DNA from: an uncultured Bacilli bacterium
GTDB taxonomy: Bacteria > Bacillota_I > Bacilli_A > RF39 > UBA660
NCBI GenBank assembly: GCA_934163035.1
Contig: CAKPJX010000006.1
Location: 1 to 58,728 of the forward strand
DNA: 58,728 nucleotides
Direction of reading: 5' to 3'
Shown: one piece after another, positions 53,209-58,728 of the stretch
How the letters are laid out: each line of letters opens with the position of its first letter
Numbering within the stretch: position 1 is the stretch's first letter
Notes under the pieces: model-generated
Databases searched by the model: none
What the model was told of the DNA's origin: nothing
What the model saw: only the letters and a program-made list of their open reading frames with translations
Program-made: the position numbers and the translations under genes

Positions 53209-54224
53209 AAACCCTCCTTCTTGCTTCTAAGTTGTCCACAAGCAGCACTAATCTTACCACCAAACTCTCGTCTAATAGTAACACCTATACCATTCTTTTT
53301 TAGTATATCATAAAATCTCATAATTTGAACAGTACTACTTCTTTTAAAACCTAAATTATTTGTCTCATTATATGGTATCAAATTAATATAACAATTTAAT
53401 CCCTTAACCAAATTACTAAGTTCACGAGCATTATCAAGACTATCATTAACACCCTCTAATAAAACATATTCAAAAGTAATTCTTCTATTAGTTTTTTTAA
53501 AGTATTTCTTTAATGCCACCATCAAATCCTCCAAAGGATATACTTTATTAATAGGCATAATCTTATTTCTAATCTCATTATTTGGAGCATGTAAACTAAT
53601 AGCTAAATTAAATTGTAAACCAATATTAGAAAACTCTTCTATTTTAGGAATAATACCACAAGTAGATACTGTTATATGTCTAGATCCTATCGCAAGACCC
53701 TTAGGATTATTAATTATCTTTAAAAACTTAACTAAATTATCATAGTTATCAAAAGGTTCACCAATTCCCATAACTACAACATGACTTATACGTTCACCAA
53801 TTTCTTCTTCTATCATTAAAACTTGTAAAACCATCTCATGAACCAAAAGATTTCTAACTTTTTTTCTTCTTCCAGATTCACAAAATTTGCATCCCATATT
53901 ACAACCAACCTGAGAAGATATACAAATACTATTACCATAATCATGTCTCATAAGAACAGCTTCAACATGTTCTGAATCAGAAAGCTCAAATAAATACTTA
54001 GAAACATCAACATCTTTTTGTATGTCAACAATTTTAAGTCTAGATATACTAAAATCCTCTCTAAGTCGATTAATAATCTCCTTCTTTATTCCAAAAACAT
54101 GATCATAATCTTTTACTCTTTTTACATATAAGAAATCAAAAAGCTGTGTAGCATGAAACTTTCCAGATGAAAGAGAAACAAAATATTCCTCCATATCTTC
54201 TAATGTCAAATCATATATATTCAA
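53205..54224 (-). CDS. rlmN: Dual-specificity 23S/tRNA adenine-C2 methyltransferase
   Basis: 339-residue radical SAM enzyme methylating A2503 of 23S rRNA. CNMGCKFCESG (Cx3Cx2C) binds the [4Fe-4S]; the conserved Cys of the EFGGKISAACGQLR tail and the GMGEPF-type motif (VMGIGEPFDNYDN) are present. The frame opens at a GTG (54233), but the TTG at 54224 lies after GGAGTGG and gives the usual NIYDLTLEDMEEY start. Confidence 0.95.
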   Translation of the reverse strand: MNIYDLTLEDMEEYFVSLSSGKFHATQLFDFLYVKRVKDYDHVFGIKKEIINRLREDFSISRLKIVDIQKDVDVSKYLFELSDSEHVEAVLMRHDYGNSICISSQVGCNMGCKFCESGRRKKVRNLLVHEMVLQVLMIEEEIGERISHVVVMGIGEPFDNYDNLVKFLKIINNPKGLAIGSRHITVSTCGIIPKIEEFSNIGLQFNLAISLHAPNNEIRNKIMPINKVYPLEDLMVALKKYFKKTNRRITFEYVLLEGVNDSLDNARELSNLVKGLNCYINLIPYNETNNLGFKRSSTVQIMRFYDILKKNGIGVTIRREFGGKISAACGQLRSKKEGL

Positions 54225-54239
54225 AAAAACCACTCCACT

Positions 54240-54950
54240 CTAGTCCACCAAAATATTAAAGTCATCAACTTCCCCATAATTGAAATAACTTAATTCTATC
54301 TCAAACTTATTCATACTAATACTTTTAAATAAACCATAACTATTAAGATTAAATTTAATATTTTTAATATTTCCATCTTTAGAAACATAAATAGAAATTT
54401 CATTAGGAACATCATCTATATCAGTATCAATATCATCTAATTCCTTTACAATAGTAGAAGTTGTTATTTTATAATTATACATCATATCCCCATTTTCATA
54501 CTCTGTCTTAGAAGAAAATGAAGAAACATCAATAAGTTGTTTTATTACATCATTATCTGTAAATTCTCTATAAATAAATGGACTATCAACCTCTACATAA
54601 TTACCACCATCATTTTGATAAAAATCTCCATTTTTATTATAATACCCTGCATTATTAAAAATAAAAGTCTCTTCATTATTTCTTTTCTTACCATCATATG
54701 TATAAATATTATTATCAATATAAAACTTGTAAGAATATTCAAAATTACTATCTATTGATGAAAAGGAAATTTTATTAGTATTATATATATCATCCAAACT
54801 ATAATTATTATTACTTTTACCAATAGCCATAATAATAAACAAAACTATAAAAAAGATTGCATAAAAGCCAAAAAACAAAACAGCTTTTCCTCTAGGAGTA
54901 CTATTAAGTTCTTTTATTAATTTCCAAAATTTTTTAATTTTATCTATCAT
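54240..54950 (-). CDS. Single-pass membrane protein of unknown function
   Basis: 236 residues: cytoplasmic start, one membrane helix (about 23-43), and an external Tyr/Asn/Asp-rich beta-type domain (YSYKFYIDNNIYTYDGKKR; YYNKNGDFYQNDGG). I recognise no family. It lies where rsmB is found in this block in Bacillus, but it is not an RsmB. Fmt ends two bases before its ATG. Confidence 0.75.
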   Translation of the reverse strand: MIDKIKKFWKLIKELNSTPRGKAVLFFGFYAIFFIVLFIIMAIGKSNNNYSLDDIYNTNKISFSSIDSNFEYSYKFYIDNNIYTYDGKKRNNEETFIFNNAGYYNKNGDFYQNDGGNYVEVDSPFIYREFTDNDVIKQLIDVSSFSSKTEYENGDMMYNYKITTSTIVKELDDIDTDIDDVPNEISIYVSKDGNIKNIKFNLNSYGLFKSISMNKFEIELSYFNYGEVDDFNILVD

Positions 54951-54951
54951 A

Positions 54952-55884
54952 TCAATATACCTTATTTATTTTATCCCTATCTCTTAATCCATTAATATAA
55001 CTAAAAGCATTCATTCTTTTCTTACCAAAAGGTTTAATATCAGTCAAGATAATCTCCCCATCACTTGTCACAACACCAATACCTTTTTTATATAATCCAC
55101 TTATATCTCCTGGCTTTTTATCCAAAAATTTCTTATCAGAAATATAAGCATCATATACTTTCATTTCTAAATCATTAAAAATGACATTAGCAGCTGGCAC
55201 AGGATAAAGTCCTCTTATTTTATTCAAAATCTCTCTACTAGTTTTAGAAAAATCCAAATGTTCTTCTTCTCTTTTTATATTATAAGCATAAGTTACTTGT
55301 TCAAGATCCTGCTTAATTCTTTTATTTGTTCCATTAATTATGCTAGGAAGTGTATCAAGTAATAAATTTTTTCCCATCACACTTAATCTATTACTTAAAG
55401 ACTCTAAATTATCGGTATCTAAAATATCAGTCTCAGCCTGTGAAATAATATCTCCACTATCCATTGCCTCATCCATATACATAATTGTTATACCTGTTTT
55501 TTTATCCCCTTCAATTATTGATCTATGTATAGGAGCTCCGCCTCTTAATTTAGGTAAAAGTGAAGCATGTACATTAATACAACCATATTTTGGATAATCC
55601 AAAAGAGCTTTAGGTATAATTTGACCATAAGCACAAGTAATTATAATATCAGGTTTAAGTGCTAAAATATCATCATAATCACTTCTCACCTTTTCAGGTT
55701 GCAAAACAGTAATATTATTTTCAATTGCCAACTTCTTAACTGGCGTAAAAGTCTTTTCCCTACTTTTACCAATAATTTTATCTGGTTGACTAACAACTCC
55801 AACCACATTATATTTATCTATAAGTCCAGATAACACTAAAGCAGCAAAATCTGGTGTCCCCATAAAAACAACTCTTATATCCAT
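54952..55884 (-). CDS. fmt: Methionyl-tRNA formyltransferase
   Basis: 310 residues formylating initiator Met-tRNA with 10-formyl-THF. N-terminal Rossmann-like part has FMGTPDFA and the NVHASLLPKLRGGAPI loop (conserved Asn and His); the C-terminal OB-fold starts near 205. GGGGGAAAG precedes the ATG. The expected partner def (peptide deformylase) is not adjacent. Confidence 0.95.
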   Translation of the reverse strand: MDIRVVFMGTPDFAALVLSGLIDKYNVVGVVSQPDKIIGKSREKTFTPVKKLAIENNITVLQPEKVRSDYDDILALKPDIIITCAYGQIIPKALLDYPKYGCINVHASLLPKLRGGAPIHRSIIEGDKKTGITIMYMDEAMDSGDIISQAETDILDTDNLESLSNRLSVMGKNLLLDTLPSIINGTNKRIKQDLEQVTYAYNIKREEEHLDFSKTSREILNKIRGLYPVPAANVIFNDLEMKVYDAYISDKKFLDKKPGDISGLYKKGIGVVTSDGEIILTDIKPFGKKRMNAFSYINGLRDRDKINKVY

Positions 55885-55887
55885 ATA

Positions 55888-57027
55888 TTACTTTCCCCCA
55901 ATAAACATTATTATTGTTACTATAACACCTAACGTAATAAAAATAGAACCCAATAAAACCAAAATAGATACTTTTCCATACGTATTTAAAAGATCATCAT
56001 CTAATTCATTATTCCCTCGAAAAGAATATTTATAAACATGATTAGGTATTGACACAAATTCAATATCTTTACTATCGATCTTCTTCTTTATAGGTATCCT
56101 ATCATTATTACAATATAATAAATTAAATATAACATCATTAAGAACAAAATCTTTATCATTATTTAATATGTCATCAACAAAATCAATCCTATCATACCCA
56201 AATAATCTTCTTTTAACAAGTAAAATATTTATATTAGCAGTATTTTTATTAAGTAATTTCCACTCTTCTAAACAACACTTCATAACAAACTTCTTTTCAG
56301 CACTATTAAGTTCTGTTCTTTTTATAACTTCTCCTAAGTTCTTAAAGCATCCATAATAATCATTTTTTAAATATAAATTACTACTTTCATTAGAACTAGA
56401 AACCACATTATCACATAACAAATGATAAAAATACATAGGACTATTAGCCCCATAAAAACAAGCATTAGAAAAGTTATCTGTTAAGTATATATCACTATTA
56501 TAAAAACTCTTATTCATAATATTATATATTTTATGCTTACTAAATATTTTATCAATATCAACAAAAGCAGCATAATTATTATAGTACTCTTCAGGTACAA
56601 ATCCATCTCGTTTTATAACATCTCTATATATCCCAGAAAAGCCATGGAATAAATAACCATCATTAATATATCTCTCATATATATATCGTAATATCATTTT
56701 TTTATTAGTATAACTACTTCTATCACTAATACCTAACTTTTCAGAACAAATATTAATAATAAGAATATTAATAGCTTTTTCTATATCATAAATGTTATTA
56801 AATTTCCTAAAAATCTTACCAACTTGTAAAACATAATTATCCAAGTATCTAATATCTTTAATAATTATACAATACTTAAATAAAGAATCGTATAAAGTAA
56901 ATAGTGCTTGATATGAACAATTATGCTTTAAAAACAATCGTCCATCTTTATTTTGATATGAAAGATTATTAGTAATTTCATTTATTAAAAAACAAACATC
57001 TTTCCTATCAAGTACCCTTTCTAACAC
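55888..57027 (-). CDS. Tail-anchored protein of unknown function
   Basis: About 379 residues, soluble and helical, with a C-terminal membrane helix (about 353-375) followed by GGK. A middle section (GYLFHGFSG, VPEEYYNNYAAF, SDIYLTDNFSNACFYGANSPMYFY) vaguely resembles ADP-ribosyltransferase folds, but the family is not secure. The GTG at 57027 is 8 bases after AGGTGG and is preferred to GTG/ATG starts at 57039/57033 that crowd that site. It lies between priA and fmt, the usual place of def. Confidence 0.7.
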   Translation of the reverse strand: MLERVLDRKDVCFLINEITNNLSYQNKDGRLFLKHNCSYQALFTLYDSLFKYCIIIKDIRYLDNYVLQVGKIFRKFNNIYDIEKAINILIINICSEKLGISDRSSYTNKKMILRYIYERYINDGYLFHGFSGIYRDVIKRDGFVPEEYYNNYAAFVDIDKIFSKHKIYNIMNKSFYNSDIYLTDNFSNACFYGANSPMYFYHLLCDNVVSSSNESSNLYLKNDYYGCFKNLGEVIKRTELNSAEKKFVMKCCLEEWKLLNKNTANINILLVKRRLFGYDRIDFVDDILNNDKDFVLNDVIFNLLYCNNDRIPIKKKIDSKDIEFVSIPNHVYKYSFRGNNELDDDLLNTYGKVSILVLLGSIFITLGVIVTIIMFIGGK

Positions 57028-57098
57028 TAACATCACCACCTAGATATAGAAACCTCACCCTTCACTAGTCTATACCAATATTAGAATACCACATTTTT

Positions 57099-58728
57099 CT
57101 AAAAATGACTAGGATTAAAATCAATATCTATAGTAACTTTATTATTTGCCTTATAATGATCAATAATTTTATCAAGTATATTAAGAAGTAATGTATCACT
57201 CTTATATTTTATAATAATACCATATCTATACATCTTTCTAACTCTTGAAACACTACAAGGAGATGGTCCTAAAATTATTTCATCAGCTAAATTTCTAGTT
57301 AAAGAACGTTTAATTTTAGAAGCCTCAGTTAATATAAGATTATTATCTAGTCCACTAATTCTTAAATAACAAATATAATAGTATGGTGGATATTTTAACT
57401 TTTTACGGACTAACATTTCCTGATTATAAAAGCCTACATAATCATGTCTTTTAGCATACATAATAGCATAATGATTAGGATTAAAAGTTTGAATAACAAC
57501 TTCTCCTTTTTTATTGCTTCTACCACTCCTACCAGCCACTTGTGAAAGAAGAGCAAAAGTATTTTCACTACTTCTGAAATCAGGAATCATAAGACTAGTA
57601 TCCCCATTAATTACACCAACCAATGTAACATTATCAAAATCTAGTCCCTTCGCAACAATTTGTGTTCCAAGCAAAATATCATATTCATGATTTCTAAATG
57701 CTTTAATCATCGCTTCATGTGAACCCTTTCTAGTTGTTGTATCAAAATCCATCCTTAAAACTCTAGAATCAGGAAAAAGTTTACTTAATTCTTCTTCTAT
57801 TTTTTCTGTACCGACACCCAAATCATTTATAGAATCTTCGCCACAACTAGGACAAGTATCATAAACCTTAGTACCATATCCACAATAATGACATCTAAGT
57901 GTATTACTACTCTTATGATAAGTAAGTGTAATATCACAATCTGGACATTTAAAAGTATATCCACAGTTTTTACAAGTTATAAAGGAAGCATAACCTCGCC
58001 TATTTAAAAACAAAATAATCTGTTCCCTCTTTTCTAATCTCTCATCTATAGCCTTAATAAGTTCTAAAGAAAAGTGCCCCTTACTCGTTTTAAATTTATT
58101 ATTCATATCAATAATTGAAACATTAGGTAATGACTTACCATTTATTCGATTAGGCAAAGTAAGTAATTTATAAACTCCTTTAACTGCTCTAGCATACGAA
58201 TCTAAAGTAGGTGTTGCACTTCCCATTAATACAGGACAATTATGATATCTTCCTCTTAGTAAAGCTATCTCTTTAGCACTATATCTAGGATTAGTATCAT
58301 CTTGTTTGTAAGAATCACTGTGCTCCTCATCTATAATTATAATGCCAATATTTTTTAAAGGTGCAAAAATAGCACTTCTAGCCCCTATAACAATTGATGC
58401 TTCCCCTCTAGCAATCCTTCTCCATTCATCATACCTTTCACCATCAGATAAAGCCGAATGAAGAGCTGCAATCTTCATACCAAATCTCTCTTCAAATCTA
58501 GATACCATTTGAGGAGTAAGACTAATCTCTGGAACAAGTACAATACTTGTTTTGCCAGCACTAAGTACCTTTTCAATAAGTTCCATATATACTTCAGTTT
58601 TACCACTACCCGTCACTCCATAAAGTAAATAAGGAAAATACCTATTCAGATCAACAGACGATACAACCAAATTCTGATCATCAGTCAAAATTTTTTTAAC
58701 ACCAGTATTTTTATTATAATTTAATCGG
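57099..58728 (-). CDS. priA: Primosomal protein N' (PriA), C-terminal part
   Basis: The frame stays open to the window edge, so this is the 3' part (about 543 residues visible). Present are Walker A GVTGSGKTEVY, the DEEH box (IIIDEEHSDSYKQ), the zinc-binding insertion with paired Cys (CKNCGYTFKCPDC; CHYCGYG; CPSCGED), and the helicase motif VI region QVAGRSGRS. PriA restarts stalled replication forks. The N-terminal DNA-binding domain lies beyond the window. The in-frame TTG at 58688 is not its real start. Confidence 0.95.
   Translation of the reverse strand, partial: RLNYNKNTGVKKILTDDQNLVVSSVDLNRYFPYLLYGVTGSGKTEVYMELIEKVLSAGKTSIVLVPEISLTPQMVSRFEERFGMKIAALHSALSDGERYDEWRRIARGEASIVIGARSAIFAPLKNIGIIIIDEEHSDSYKQDDTNPRYSAKEIALLRGRYHNCPVLMGSATPTLDSYARAVKGVYKLLTLPNRINGKSLPNVSIIDMNNKFKTSKGHFSLELIKAIDERLEKREQIILFLNRRGYASFITCKNCGYTFKCPDCDITLTYHKSSNTLRCHYCGYGTKVYDTCPSCGEDSINDLGVGTEKIEEELSKLFPDSRVLRMDFDTTTRKGSHEAMIKAFRNHEYDILLGTQIVAKGLDFDNVTLVGVINGDTSLMIPDFRSSENTFALLSQVAGRSGRSNKKGEVVIQTFNPNHYAIMYAKRHDYVGFYNQEMLVRKKLKYPPYYYICYLRISGLDNNLILTEASKIKRSLTRNLADEIILGPSPCSVSRVRKMYRYGIIIKYKSDTLLLNILDKIIDHYKANNKVTIDIDFNPSHF

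Overview
The window is about 58.7 kb of very AT-rich, single-stop-code (TGA is used as a stop) Gram-positive chromosome. The gene set points to an anaerobic low-GC Firmicutes/Bacilli lineage, probably one of the uncultured gut Bacilli related to Erysipelotrichales or the RF39-type groups. The evidence is pyruvate:ferredoxin oxidoreductase, two class III (oxygen-sensitive) ribonucleotide reductases, a SigF/SigG-type sporulation sigma factor, SpoVAC/AD/AE, ScpA/ScpB, PASTA kinase, and strong AGGAGG-type ribosome sites with frequent TTG/GTG starts. The taxon is inference; no rRNA is present.

Layout. (1) 1-1560: right end of an integrated element, with the tail of an unknown gene, a tyrosine integrase and arm-type direct repeats; a putative structured RNA follows. 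(2) 1.7-8.9 kb: a GNAT fusion protein, RecG, a putative plus-strand small RNA, and PFOR (nifJ). (3) 8.9-15.1 kb: a surface polysaccharide cluster with an SGNH hydrolase fusion, phosphodiester glycosidase, GT2, Alg13-like/GtrA fusion, Alg14-like and GT4 genes. (4) 15.2-21.8 kb: a proline-rich repeat surface protein, RNA-modification enzymes, a lipoprotein, and a polysaccharide deacetylase. (5) 21.9-26.2 kb: tRNA-Leu(CAA), then two plus-strand surface genes (InlB-type repeat protein and a membrane-anchored serpin) around an HD-domain gene. (6) 26.2-35.6 kb: scpA-scpB, spoVAC-AD-AE, a large tandem-helical-repeat protein with a small partner, and a SpoIIAA-like/SigF pair preceded by Spo0A-box-like sites. 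This looks like an eroded version of the Bacillus scpAB / spoIIA-spoVA neighbourhood. (7) 35.6-42.9 kb: two class III RNR systems (one with its glycyl-radical tail on a separate 57-residue gene), dUTPase, and a divergent Crp/Fnr-type regulator with a perfect palindrome in the shared promoter region. (8) 43-49.2 kb: a second large repeat protein whose repeats resemble sigma region 4, Tex, a 3D-domain protein and an Asn-rich membrane protein. (9) 49.2-58.7 kb: the conserved Firmicutes block rpe-rsgA-prkC-stp-rlmN-(unknown)-fmt-(unknown)-priA, in which def and rsmB appear to be replaced by unknown membrane proteins.

Most genes from 1.7 kb onward lie on the minus strand in tight, often overlapping operons. 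Plus-strand genes are the integrase, tRNA-Leu, the two surface genes, the RNHCP protein and the Fnr-type regulator. The strongest leads are the split NrdD glycyl-radical subunit, the SpoIIAA-SigF pair that lacks SpoIIAB and the phosphorylatable serine, the two tandem-repeat proteins, and an intergenic RNA candidate with a consensus promoter and C-rich single-stranded stretch.
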